This document shows positions 17,797 to 26,774 of a stretch of DNA of 64,000 nucleotides, one piece after another. The stretch's first letter is position 1; every line of letters starts with the position of its first letter. The stretch is from CAVVPY01 sp963750295 (lineage in GTDB: Bacteria; Actinomycetota; Actinomycetes; Mycobacteriales; Jatrophihabitantaceae): contig CAVVPY010000006.1 of assembly GCA_963750295.1 (NCBI GenBank), positions 62,001-126,000 on the forward strand, read 5' to 3'. Below the pieces are notes generated by a model, which was not told the origin of the DNA, ran no database searches, and was given only the letters and a program-made list of their open reading frames with translations. The position numbers and the translations under genes were made by a program.

Positions 17797-18680
17797 CGCC
17801 TGCCGCGCCGGCGCGAGCCGATCGCCGGCGCGGCGCAGTCTCGGCGTACTTCGCCACCCGGCCCCGGCTGCGGTTGGGCCTGCTGCTGAGCGCACCGATG
17901 CTGTGGCTCGCCGTCGCCTACCTGGGTGCGATCGCCGTGTTGTTGGTGTCGGCCTTCTGGAGCATCGATTCGTTCACCGGCGACGTGGTGCACACGTACG
18001 GCACCGGCAACCTGCACACACTGGTCACCGAGTCGCTGTACCGCACCGTCGCGATCCGCACGATCGGGATTGCGCTGCTGGTGACGCTCGTCGATGCGGT
18101 GATCGCCTTCCCGATCGCGTTCTACATGAGCGTGCTGGCAGGCCCGCGGTTACGTGGCTTCCTCGTGGTCGCGGTACTCACCCCGTTGTGGGCGAGTTAT
18201 CTCGTCAAGGCCTACGCGTGGCGCACCCTGCTCGCCCCCGACGGCCCGCTGAGTTGGCTGACCGGTGGTCACACCCCCGGTTACGGGCTCACGGCGACGG
18301 TGATCACGCTGTCGTACCTGTGGTTGCCGTACATGGTGATTCCGCTCTATGCCGGCTTCGAGCGGGTACCCCGCTCGCTGTTCGAGGCGAGCGCAGATCT
18401 CGGCGCCGGTGCCTGGCGCACGACCCGCTCGGTGCTGCTGCCACTGGTCTTCCCGGCGATGGCCGCGGGATCGATCTTCACCTTCTCGCTCACGCTCGGT
18501 GACTACATCGCGGTCGGCATCGTCGGCGGCAAGACGCAGCTGCTCGCCAACGTGATCTACGGGCAACTCGTGACAGCCAACAATCAGCCGCTGGCGGCAG
18601 CAGTGTCGATCGTCCCGCTGCTCGCGATCGTGCTCTACCTCGCCGCGATGAAGCGCACCGGCGCGTTGGAGAACGTATGA
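17793..18680 (+). CDS. potB: Polyamine ABC transporter permease (PotB-type)
   Basis: A 295-residue inner-membrane permease with about six transmembrane helices, the first at residues 30-52 (LLLSAPMLWLAVAYLGAIAVLLVSAF). The EAA loop that docks onto the ATPase is visible as SLFEASADLGAGAWRTTRSVLLPLVFPA near residue 200. Its ATG overlaps the stop of the binding-protein gene. The frame is intact. It pairs with the PotC-type permease encoded next. Confidence 0.92.
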   Translation: MTPAAPARADRRRGAVSAYFATRPRLRLGLLLSAPMLWLAVAYLGAIAVLLVSAFWSIDSFTGDVVHTYGTGNLHTLVTESLYRTVAIRTIGIALLVTLVDAVIAFPIAFYMSVLAGPRLRGFLVVAVLTPLWASYLVKAYAWRTLLAPDGPLSWLTGGHTPGYGLTATVITLSYLWLPYMVIPLYAGFERVPRSLFEASADLGAGAWRTTRSVLLPLVFPAMAAGSIFTFSLTLGDYIAVGIVGGKTQLLANVIYGQLVTANNQPLAAAVSIVPLLAIVLYLAAMKRTGALENV

Positions 18681-18717
18681 ACCGCGACGTCGCACGATTC
18701 GGCGGGGGGTTCGGCTG

Positions 18718-19531
18718 ATGTTCCTGTCTGCCCGCGCGCGACTGGCCCTGCGACTGGTCACGATCGTCGTGTTCGCGTTCCTATACGTACCGCTCGCCCT
18801 CGTCGTCCTGAACGCGTTCAACAAGTCGCGGACGTTCACCTTCCCGCCCACCGGGCTGACGCTGAAGTGGTGGCGGGCGGCCGCGAACAGCGAAGGGGCG
18901 CAGGGATGCGCTGTTGACCTCGGTGCGCGCCGGCGTCGGTGCGACGGCCATTGCGCTCCTGCTCGGGACGATGGCCGCCTTCGCTGTTCAGCGCTACCAG
19001 TTCTTCGGTCGCTCGACGATCAGCTTCCTCGTGGTGCTGCCCATCGCGCTGCCCGGCATCGTCACGGGCATCGCCCTGAACGCGGCGTTCAAGTCCTTCC
19101 TCGATCCGCTGGGGATCGGCTTCGGGCTGACGACGGTGATCATCGGTCACGCGACGTTCTGCATCGTCATCGTGTTCAACAACGTCCAGGCCAGGCTGCG
19201 ACGGATGGGCGGCTCGTTCGAAGAGGCGTCGGCCGATCTCGGCGCCACCGGCTGGCAGACGTTCGTCTTCGTCACCCTGCCCGGCGTGCGCGGCGCCCTG
19301 GTTGCCGGCGCCCTGCTCGCGTTTGGGCTCAGTTTCGACGAGGTCGTGGTCACCACGTTCACGTCCAGCCCGGACGTCCAGACCCTGCCGTTGTGGATCT
19401 TCGGCAACCTGTTCCGCCCGAACCAGGCGCCGGTGGTCAACGTGGTCGCCGCAGTCCTGATCATCCTCGCCGTGGTGCCCGTCTGGCTCGCGCAGCGCCT
19501 CAGTGAGGACGCAACCGGTAGCCGGGTGTGA
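18718..19531 (+). CDS. potC: Polyamine ABC transporter permease (PotC-type; one frame break)
   Basis: Second permease of the importer. ATG 18718 begins MFLSARARLALRLVTIVVFAFLYVPLALVVLNAFN, a normal first helix. One extra G near 18906 (CAGGGATG) separates it from DALLTSVRAGVGATAIALLLG. The rest has further helices and the EAA loop SFEEASADLGATGWQTFVFVTLPGVRGA. About 270 residues when rejoined. The gap of 37 bases after potB holds no other gene. Together with potA, potD and potB it forms a full ABC importer. Confidence 0.9.
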
Positions 19532-19589
19532 CGTCGATGCGATCAGCGGTCCTACGATCGCAGCAGCACACGCGGACGCCGGGAGAATC

Positions 19590-19814
19590 GTGAAGCACAC
19601 TGTCGCGGCCGAACTCGTCGCCAACGTCGCCCGGGTTCTCGTCGGGACCGGTGACACGGTCGGACCGACCGACACGTTGGTGCTGCTGGATTCGATGAAG
19701 ATGGAAATTCCCGTCCTCGCCGAGGTGGCGGGGATCGTCAGTGAGATCGCCGTCGCCGCCGGGGACGTCGTCACCGAGGGCGACACGATCGCTGTGATCG
19801 AGGAGAAGTCATGA
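19590..19814 (+). CDS. Small biotin/lipoyl carrier protein (TB7.3-like BCCP)
   Basis: A 74-residue protein made only of a biotinyl domain. The biotinylation site is Lys37 in DSMKMEIP, flanked by the two symmetric half-barrels (VARVLVGTGDTVGPTDTLVLL and VAGIVSEIAVAAGDVVTEGDTIAVIE). GTG 19590 follows GGGAGAA. The size and sequence are those of mycobacterial TB7.3 (Rv3221c), a free-standing biotin carrier. Its stop overlaps the gabT ATG (ATGA), so it is translated with the polyamine operon. No carboxylase subunit is encoded in the window. The reason for a carboxyl carrier in this operon is unknown. Confidence 0.9.
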   Translation: MKHTVAAELVANVARVLVGTGDTVGPTDTLVLLDSMKMEIPVLAEVAGIVSEIAVAAGDVVTEGDTIAVIEEKS

Positions 19815-21142
19815 GTGTCAACCAGCAACGGCTGCTCAAGACCGCGATCCCCGGGCCGCGCTCGCAGGAACTGCACGCACGCAAGACGGCCGCGGTCGCG
19901 TCCGGCGTGGGGACGACGTTGCCGGTCTACGTGGCCGAAGCGGGCGGCGGCATCATCGTCGACGTCGACGGCAACCAGTTGATCGACTTCGGGTCGGGCA
20001 TCGCGGTGGCCTCGGTCGGAAACGCCGCCCCCCGGGTGGTCGCCGCCGTCCAGGAGCAGGTCGCGGCGTTCACGCACACCTGCTTCATGGTCACGCCGTA
20101 CGAGGGCTACGTCGCGGTCGCCGAGAAGCTCAACGAACTGACGCCCGGCTCGCACGAGAAGCGGTCAGCGCTGTTCAACTCCGGTGCCGAGGCCATCGAG
20201 AACGCGGTCAAGATCGCGCGGCATGTCAGCGGCCGCCAGGGCGTGGTCGCCTTCGACCACGCCTACCACGGCCGCACCAACCTCACGATGGCGCTGACGG
20301 CGAAGAGCATGCCGTACAAGCACCGCTTCGGGCCGTTCGCGAACGAGATCTACCGGGTGCCGATGGCCTACCCGTTCCGGTGGCCGACCGGACCGGAGCG
20401 CTGCGCCGACGAGGCGTTCGAGCTGTTCGTATCGCTGGTGCACACCCAGGTCGGCGAGTCCAACTGCGCCGCCGTCCTCGTCGAACCGATCCAGGGCGAG
20501 GGCGGCTTCGTCGTCCCCGCGCCGGGCTTCCTCGCGCGCGTCGCTGCGTGGTGCACCGAGCAGGACATCCTGTTCATCGCCGACGAGATCCAGACCGGCT
20601 TCTGCCGGACGGGCGACTGGTTCGCGTGTGAGCACGAGCAGGTCGTCCCCGATCTCATCGCCACCGCCAAGGGCATTGCCGGCGGGCTACCGCTCGCCGG
20701 GGTCACCGGCCGGGCCGAGGTGATGGATGCAGTGCACGCCGGTGGGCTCGGCGGCACCTACGGCGGCAACCCGGTCGCCTGTGCGGCCGCACTCGGCGCC
20801 ATCGAGACGATGCGGTCCGAGGACCTCTGTGGCGCGGCCCGCCGGATCGAGGCCACCATGCGGCCGCGGCTGGAGAACCTCGCCACCAAGTTCGACGCCA
20901 TCGGCGAGGTGCGCGGGCGGGGCGCGATGCTCGCCGTCGAGCTGGTCGAGCCGGGCACGCTCACGCCCAATGCCGCACTGACCGGACGTATCGCGGCCGC
21001 CTGCCACCAGCAGGGGTTGGTCGCGCTGACCGCCGGCACCTACGGCAATGTGCTGCGGTTCCTGCCGCCGCTGGTGATCGGCGCGGACCTGCTGGCCGAG
21101 GGCCTCGACATCCTCGAAGCGGCATTCGCCGAGAACGCCTGA
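19811..21142 (+). CDS. gabT: 4-aminobutyrate aminotransferase
   Basis: A 443-residue class III PLP aminotransferase converting GABA and 2-oxoglutarate to succinate semialdehyde and glutamate. The PLP Lys is K287 in ATAKGIAGG. The cofactor Asp is D258 in IADEIQTGF, and the cofactor-phosphate loop is NSGAEAIENAVKIAR. The motif LVEPIQGEGGF carries the Glu typical of omega-aminotransferases. It is the last gene of the polyamine operon and completes putrescine-derived carbon flow to succinate semialdehyde; no succinate-semialdehyde dehydrogenase is seen here. An inverted repeat follows directly. The frame is intact. Confidence 0.93.
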   Translation: MSVNQQRLLKTAIPGPRSQELHARKTAAVASGVGTTLPVYVAEAGGGIIVDVDGNQLIDFGSGIAVASVGNAAPRVVAAVQEQVAAFTHTCFMVTPYEGYVAVAEKLNELTPGSHEKRSALFNSGAEAIENAVKIARHVSGRQGVVAFDHAYHGRTNLTMALTAKSMPYKHRFGPFANEIYRVPMAYPFRWPTGPERCADEAFELFVSLVHTQVGESNCAAVLVEPIQGEGGFVVPAPGFLARVAAWCTEQDILFIADEIQTGFCRTGDWFACEHEQVVPDLIATAKGIAGGLPLAGVTGRAEVMDAVHAGGLGGTYGGNPVACAAALGAIETMRSEDLCGAARRIEATMRPRLENLATKFDAIGEVRGRGAMLAVELVEPGTLTPNAALTGRIAAACHQQGLVALTAGTYGNVLRFLPPLVIGADLLAEGLDILEAAFAENA

Positions 21143-21150
21143 GCTCTCGC

Positions 21151-21194
21151 CTTTCGGCGGATTTCCGGCCTGTGGCCGCGCCGGCGGCCGAAAG
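21151..21194 (+). terminator. Inverted repeat after gabT, probable terminator
   Basis: CTTTCGGC (21151-21158) pairs with GCCGAAAG (21187-21194), with a further G/C-rich inner stem possible around GGCCGCGCCGG. It begins 9 bases after the gabT stop and precedes the lysC promoter region. No T tract follows. Confidence 0.55.
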
Positions 21195-21251
21195 CAGGTC
21201 AACCCGCCCGGTATCCTGAAACCTCCGCCAGCAGGTCGAAGGGGAACACCC

Positions 21252-22521
21252 GTGGGTCTCGTCGTGCAGAAGTACGGCGGTTCGTCCGTCGCCGACGCCG
21301 AGCGCATCAAGCGGGTCGCCGAGCGCATCGTCGACACCAAGCGGGCCGGCAACAACGTCGTCGTTGTCGTGTCGGCCATGGGCGACACCACCGACGAGCT
21401 CATCGACCTCGCGCAGCAGATCGTCCCGGTGCCCGACGGGCGCGAGTTCGACATGCTGCTGACGGCGGGCGAGCGCATCTCGATGGCGCTGCTCGCGATG
21501 GCGATCAACGCGTTGGGCGACAAGGCCGAGTCGTTCACCGGTTCGCAGGCAGGCGTGCTGACGACCTCCGTCCACGGCAAGGCCCGCATCATCAGCATCA
21601 CGCCCGGCCGCGTCGAGGACTCCCTCGCGCAGGGCAACGTCGCGATCGTTGCGGGCTTCCAGGGGTTCTCGAAAGAGACGATGAACATCACCACGCTCGG
21701 GCGCGGCGGCTCGGACACCACCGCGGTCGCGCTCGCCGCCGCCCTGCACGCCGACGTGTGCGAGATCTACACCGACGTGGACGGCGTGTACTCAGCCGAC
21801 CCGCGCATCGTCCCGAACGCCAGGCGGCTCGCAAGTGTGACCTACGAAGAGATGCTCGAGCTCGCGGCGAGCGGGGCGAAGATCCTGCACCTGCGCAGCG
21901 TCGAGTACGGCCGTCGCTACGGCGTGCCGATCCACGTCCGCTCGTCGTTCTCGACGAACCCCGGCACCACCGTCAGCGGATCGATGGAGGATCTTCCCGT
22001 GGAACAGGCGATCATCAGCGGCGTCGCGCACGACCGCAGCGAGGTCAAGGTGACGGTGGTCGAGCGTCCCGGACAAGCCCGGGCAGGCCGCCGCGATCTT
22101 CCGGGTCCTGGCCGACGCCGAGATCAACATCGACATGATCGTGCAGAACATCTCGACCGGCGGCACCGGCCGTACGGACGTCTCGTTCACCCTGCCCGCC
22201 ACGGACGGGACGACCGCGCTCGCCGCACTGCGCAAGGTCGCCGACCAGGTCGGGTTCACCGACCTGCTCTACGACGACCACATCGGCAAGTTGTCCCTCG
22301 TCGGCGCCGGCATGCGCTCGCACCCAGGTGTGTCGGCGACCTTCTTCGCCGCCTTGGCCGAGGCCGGCGTGAACGTCGAGATGATCTCGACCTCCGAGAT
22401 CCGGATCTCGGTGGTCTGCCGCGACAGCGATCTGGACGTGGCCGTGCGCGCCGTCCACGACGCCTTCGATCTGGGCACCGACGACGCCGTCGCCGTCGTG
22501 TACGGGGGGACCGGACGATGA
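21252..22521 (+). CDS. lysC: Aspartate kinase (one 1-base insertion)
   Basis: First enzyme of the aspartate family (Lys, Thr, Met, diaminopimelate). GTG 21252 follows a GAAGGGGA site. The kinase domain has VVQKYGGSSVADAERI at the N terminus, the ATP/aspartate loop TTLGRGGSDTTAVALA and TDVDGVYSADPR. One extra C near 22070 (GTCCCGGAC) breaks VVERPDKPGQAAAIFRVLADAEINIDMI, the first of two ACT domains that bind feedback inhibitors. The second ACT region includes GKLSLVGAGMRSHPGV and ISTSEIRISVVC. The rejoined length, about 422 residues, is normal. The stop overlaps the asd ATG (ATGA), the conserved ask-asd operon. Confidence 0.94.
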
Positions 22522-23541
22522 GGGTCGGGATCGTCGGGGCAACCGGTCAGGTCGGCAGCGTGATGCGCCGGCTGCTGGCCGAGCGCGCGTTCCCGGTCGA
22601 TGACATGCGGTTCTTCGCCTCGGCCCGCTCGGCCGGCTCGTCCATCCCGTGGGACGGCGTCGACATCCGAGTCGAGGACGCCGCCCTGGCCAACCCGGCC
22701 GGCCTGGACATCGCGCTGTTCTCCGCCGGCGGATCGACCTCTCGCGGAACTGGCGCCGAAGTTCGCGGCGGCGGGCGCGACGGTGATCGACAACTCCTCG
22801 GCCTGGCGGATGGATCCCGACGTCCCGCTCGTGGTGTCCGAGGTGAACCCGGACGCCGCACGCAACCCGGCGAAGGGGATCATCGCCAACCCGAACTGCA
22901 CGACGATGGCCGCCATGCCGGTACTCGATCCGCTGCACCACGTGGCGGGCCTGCGCCGGCTGGTCGTATCGACCTACCAGGCCGTGTCGGGCGCGGGCCT
23001 CGCCGGTGTCGACGAGCTCGACAAGCAACTGCGTCAGGGCGTCGATCGGGCGGCCGAACTCACTCACGACGGCGCGGCGGTCGAGTTCTCCGAGCCGGTC
23101 AAGTTCGCGCGACCGATCGCGTTCAACGTGCTGCCGCTGGCCGGCTCGATCGTCGACGACGACGAGTACGAGACCGACGAGGAGAAGAAGCTGCGCAACG
23201 AGTCGCGCAAGATCCTCGACATCCCGGACCTGCTGGTGTCGGGCACCTGCGTTCGCGTCCCGGTGTTCACCGGGCACTCGCTGTCGATCAACGCCGAGTT
23301 CGCGCGGCCGATCAGCCCCGGCGAGGCGCTGGCACTACTCGCGGACGCACCCGGTGTCGCCGTGGTCGACATCCCCACCCCGCTGCTGGCTGCGGGCCAG
23401 GACCCGTCCTACGTCGGTCGCGTGCGCCGCGACCCCGGCGTCCCGGACGGGCGCGGGCTGGCGCTGTTCGTCAGCAACGACAACCTGCGCAAGGGCGCCG
23501 CCCTCAACGCCGTGCAGATCGCCGAACTGCTGGCCCGGTAG
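22518..23541 (+). CDS. asd: Aspartate-semialdehyde dehydrogenase (one 1-base insertion)
   Basis: Reduces aspartyl phosphate to aspartate semialdehyde with NADPH. The N-terminal Rossmann motif is VGIVGATGQVGSVM. One extra base near 22738 separates FSAGGST from LAELAPKFAAAGATVIDNSSAWRM. The active-site Cys is in ANPNCTTMA, followed by STYQAVSGAG. HSLSINAEF and the C-terminal SNDNLRKGAALNAVQIAELL complete it, about 340 residues. Coupled to lysC by an ATGA overlap. A short G/C hairpin follows the stop. Confidence 0.95.
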
Positions 23542-23543
23542 TC

Positions 23544-23560
23544 GCCCGCCTCGGGCGGGC
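23544..23560 (+). terminator. Stem-loop terminator after asd
   Basis: GCCCGCC (23544-23550), loop TCG, GGCGGGC (23554-23560), then CTT. A compact perfect 7-bp stem two bases after the asd stop, between convergent genes. A typical strong hairpin for ending the lysC-asd transcript. Confidence 0.75.
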
Positions 23561-23636
23561 CTTCCAGTTGCGAAGCTCGCCGTCCGCGCCGCCCTGTTCC
23601 GCTTCGAGGGCCTGACGCCGCTAGGTGTCGTGACAG

Positions 23637-25214
23637 CTAGGCCGGCCCGAGCGGGATCGAGAGGGTCGCGGGATCGGCCGTGCTGGAGGAGACCATGACG
23701 CTCGATCCGAGGGCAGCAGCAGACGCGAAACGCGGGTCGGCGGTGTCGAGCACGAGGGCCAGGTGGTGACCAGCGCTCACGGTCCACGCGGTCGGCTGCA
23801 GGTCGACCGTGACGCTGCGTGCGACTCCGGGCCTCAGGTGCGTCGCGGTGTAGGGCTGCACGCTCATCAAGGCCCCGAGCCCGGCGGCGTCGACCTCGTA
23901 CAGGTACGCGAACACAGTCGCGACCGTCGTCGAACTCGTCAGCCGCACGTGCAACCGCGGCGTACCGCTCACCAACCTGTCGGTGGCAAGCGGCGATCCG
24001 GACCAGACGAGCGCGGCCCCGAGGTCCAGCACGCTCAGGCGCAGCAGCGGCGGGTGATAGTCCGCGGACGAGCCGTGTTTGATCGGCCCTGACGTCGCCC
24101 CGCTGTCCGCTCCGGCGCTCAGGTGTGCCGACCACGTGCTCCGCGTGCCGACGTCCGATGTGACATTCGGCGCGCTGAGCGCGATCGGCGCGGTGGTCGC
24201 CACCGGCCACCGGGTGTATGAGTGCACCGCGCCGCTGTGAACGTCGGTGAGCTGGATCGGGGGCTGAGCGGCGATCCCGTTGGCCCGTCCGCGCAGGTAG
24301 TGGTCCAGCCAGTCGTAGGCGTCGGTGACCGTGCTGTTCTCATGGCCCTGCAGCGCCGTGTATTCCGGGCCGCCGTGATCGCCGGCGGCAAGTTGTAATC
24401 GCTTGGGCGTGGTCAGGGCGTTGAAGAAGGTGACGAGCTGGGCCGGCGGGAAGAACGTGTCTTCGTAGGCGTTCGCGATCATGATCGCCGGGTCGTTGCG
24501 ATTGAGTTGGTCGACGTAGGTCTGGGGCGAACGGGACGGCGACAGGCGCTGCAGCTGGGTGTCGAGACGGGCCGGACTCCGGACCGAGGCGGCCATCGGT
24601 TCGACCGACGGGGCCAACCTGGCGCGGGCTACGCCGACCAGCGACGAGATCGCGATCTTGCTGGGGGTGTGGTTGCTATCGAAGGACCGGCCGAAGTCCG
24701 TCCAGGTGCTGAGGGCGGCCACCGCCCGGACTCGGGGATCGTGGGCGGCCGTCAGCAACGAGACGCCGGCGCCATAGGACATGCCCATCATGCCGACGTG
24801 GTCGGGGTCGCTCGGCGTGTGCGCGAGCGCCCAGGTGATCACCGTGCTCGCGTCGGCTTGTGTCTTCGGTCCGGCGAAATCGACCTGGCCCTGCGATTGA
24901 TGGAACCCGCGCTGAAGGTAGGTGACCACCGCGTAGCCGCGTGCCGACAGCGCATGGGCGATCGGCCGGTAGACGGCACCCGGCGCGCCGAACGGCACGG
25001 GCATCACAACCAGTGGGAACGCACCGGCTGCGGCCGGGGCGTACACCTCGGCCGCCAGTCGGGTGCCGTCGGAGCCCGGGACGGCCACGCTCTTCTCGGA
25101 CACCGGCCCCTTCGTCAGGTGTAGCGAACGATCGCACGAGGCAACGGCGACGGCGACCGTCGCCGCGGTCGCGGCCGCGACGACTGCCAGCCACCAGCGT
25201 GCCGCGCGCGTCAT
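23637..25214 (-). CDS. Secreted CocE/NonD family hydrolase (Xaa-Pro dipeptidyl-peptidase-like), lipoprotein
   Basis: 525 residues, intact. An N-terminal signal helix ends in a lipobox-like VASC (Cys27). The alpha/beta hydrolase domain follows: substrate-entry strand GTRLAAEVYAP, nucleophile elbow GMSYGAG, catalytic acid in NAYEDTFFPP and His in AAGDHGGPEY. After about residue 320 there is an all-beta jelly-roll region (PIQLTDVHSG ... HLALVLDTADPRFA), as in the PepX C-terminal domain. The family hydrolyses acyl esters, amides or Xaa-Pro bonds. Membrane-anchored outside the cell, it may act on peptides or polymer side groups; the substrate is unknown. It is divergent from the flippase gene 190 bases away. 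Confidence 0.86.
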   Translation of the reverse strand: MTRAARWWLAVVAAATAATVAVAVASCDRSLHLTKGPVSEKSVAVPGSDGTRLAAEVYAPAAAGAFPLVVMPVPFGAPGAVYRPIAHALSARGYAVVTYLQRGFHQSQGQVDFAGPKTQADASTVITWALAHTPSDPDHVGMMGMSYGAGVSLLTAAHDPRVRAVAALSTWTDFGRSFDSNHTPSKIAISSLVGVARARLAPSVEPMAASVRSPARLDTQLQRLSPSRSPQTYVDQLNRNDPAIMIANAYEDTFFPPAQLVTFFNALTTPKRLQLAAGDHGGPEYTALQGHENSTVTDAYDWLDHYLRGRANGIAAQPPIQLTDVHSGAVHSYTRWPVATTAPIALSAPNVTSDVGTRSTWSAHLSAGADSGATSGPIKHGSSADYHPPLLRLSVLDLGAALVWSGSPLATDRLVSGTPRLHVRLTSSTTVATVFAYLYEVDAAGLGALMSVQPYTATHLRPGVARSVTVDLQPTAWTVSAGHHLALVLDTADPRFASAAALGSSVMVSSSTADPATLSIPLGPA

Positions 25215-25403
25215 AGCGTCGAGCGTAGGTAATCATCGCGCCGACAGTCGCGCTGTGCCGGCGATGCTCAGCCCACGCCCACCTTTGCCGGCTGGCATAC
25301 CATCTCCGCAGCGTTCAGACTGCCCGTGACCTGGCTGGCTTCCGGCCGCAGGTGCGAGAGGACGGCCGATGCCAGCGATGGCAAACCCTGCCACGGCGGA
25401 GCT

Positions 25404-26726
25404 ATGAGTTCGCTCAAGCCTGTCGTGCAGAGTGCTGCCGCGCGGATGGTGTCCTTCGTCCCGGCGGCCCTGGCTACCCTGTTCGCCAGCCGGCTGATCA
25501 TCGAGCACTACGGGATCGCGGTGTTCGACAGCTTCGCGCTCACGCTGTCGCTCATCCTGTTGATTCCGCTGCAGGACCTCGGCATGGGCGCGGCCATCAC
25601 GAACGCGTTCGCCGAGCGCGGCCCGCGCGACGAGCACTCAGTTCGGACGGTGCTTACTGCGACCCGGGTACTGGCATTGTCAGGGCTCGGACTGGCGGCC
25701 GCATCCACCCTGATCGCGGCGTTCGGGCTCTGGCCGCGCCTGCTCGGCCCGGCGTCCGGGTCCAACGTCCTGGTCGGTATCGCCGTCTGCATCTACGCAG
25801 TCAGTTTCCTGCCGGGACTCGGCCAGTCGATGGCGCTCGGCGTCGAGCGCAACCACGTCATCGTAATGATCCAGATCCTGTGGAATCCGCTGGTTCTCGC
25901 CGGCGCGGCGTTCCTGGTGCTCAGCGATTCCGACGGCCGGTGGCTGGTCCTGGTGCCTGCGGTGGCCGTCCTCGCCGTCAACCTGATGACCGGTGCGTAC
26001 GCCATTCGCACGACCTCGTTTCCCTGGCGGACGGTGGCGCGCGGGCTGCTGCGACGGCGGCGTTTCCCTGGCGCCAAGATCTGGGCGATCTCCGGGCCGA
26101 TGCTGATGCTCACGCTCTGCGTCCCGATCATGCTGCAAGGCGACCGGATCGTCCTCAGCCACGTCACCACCAAGGCGGCGGTGGCCAACTACACCGTCGT
26201 GCTGCAGATCTTCGCTCCGATCGCGGCGCTGCTCGCTGCGTCGACGCGACCGCTCTGGCCGCTCTGGCTCAAGGCTCGCTCCCGCGGTGAGCGCGGCCCG
26301 GACCTGCTGCGCGTGATGGCCGGCTTCTGCGCACTGACTGCCGTGGTGTGCGCCGTCCTCGCGCTGATCGCCGATCCGATCGGGCATCTCATCGGCGGAC
26401 AAGCGATCCGGCTCGGGTATGCCCTGCCGGCCGCCGCCGCGCTGGCCATGACAGTCCAGGCCGCAGCATTGCCGGTGGCGATGGCCTTGCGTGACCCGCA
26501 GGGCATCCGGTTCATCGGAATCTGTACGGTGCTGGCCTTGCCGATCAACCTGGGACTTTCAATAGTCTTCGCCAGGTGGTGGGGGGCTCCGGGGCCGCTC
26601 GTCGCGACCTTCTTGACCGGGCTGTTCGTCCTGACCCTGCCCGGCATGCTGTACGCGCAGGCGCGCGAAGCGCGTCGGACCGCGGTCCCTGCAGTCGGCC
26701 GGCACCGGTTGGTGCGCGAGATATAG
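25404..26726 (+). CDS. Polysaccharide flippase (Wzx-like, MOP superfamily)
   Basis: 440 residues with 11-12 hydrophobic helices and no soluble domain. The N-terminal pattern VVQSAAARMVSFVPAALATLFASRLI and the loop QDLGMGAAITNAFAER are typical of O-antigen/teichoic-acid flippases, as is the mid-protein QGDRIVLSHVTTKAAVANYTV. It would move undecaprenyl-linked sugar units across the membrane. ATG 25404 follows GGAG. It is the first gene of the polysaccharide locus and is followed by a sulfotransferase gene. A second flippase domain is encoded at 50.9-54.0 kb. Confidence 0.88.
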   Translation: MSSLKPVVQSAAARMVSFVPAALATLFASRLIIEHYGIAVFDSFALTLSLILLIPLQDLGMGAAITNAFAERGPRDEHSVRTVLTATRVLALSGLGLAAASTLIAAFGLWPRLLGPASGSNVLVGIAVCIYAVSFLPGLGQSMALGVERNHVIVMIQILWNPLVLAGAAFLVLSDSDGRWLVLVPAVAVLAVNLMTGAYAIRTTSFPWRTVARGLLRRRRFPGAKIWAISGPMLMLTLCVPIMLQGDRIVLSHVTTKAAVANYTVVLQIFAPIAALLAASTRPLWPLWLKARSRGERGPDLLRVMAGFCALTAVVCAVLALIADPIGHLIGGQAIRLGYALPAAAALAMTVQAAALPVAMALRDPQGIRFIGICTVLALPINLGLSIVFARWWGAPGPLVATFLTGLFVLTLPGMLYAQAREARRTAVPAVGRHRLVREI

Positions 26727-26774
26727 TCCGCGCAGATCGTCCCGTGCGTGCTGGTGGACACGGAATGGAGCCGG

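Noticed and set aside
21143..21251. A lysine riboswitch ahead of lysC
   Set aside because: The region is only 109 bases, shorter than the lysine aptamer, and contains the gabT terminator-like repeat. None of the conserved aptamer elements is seen.
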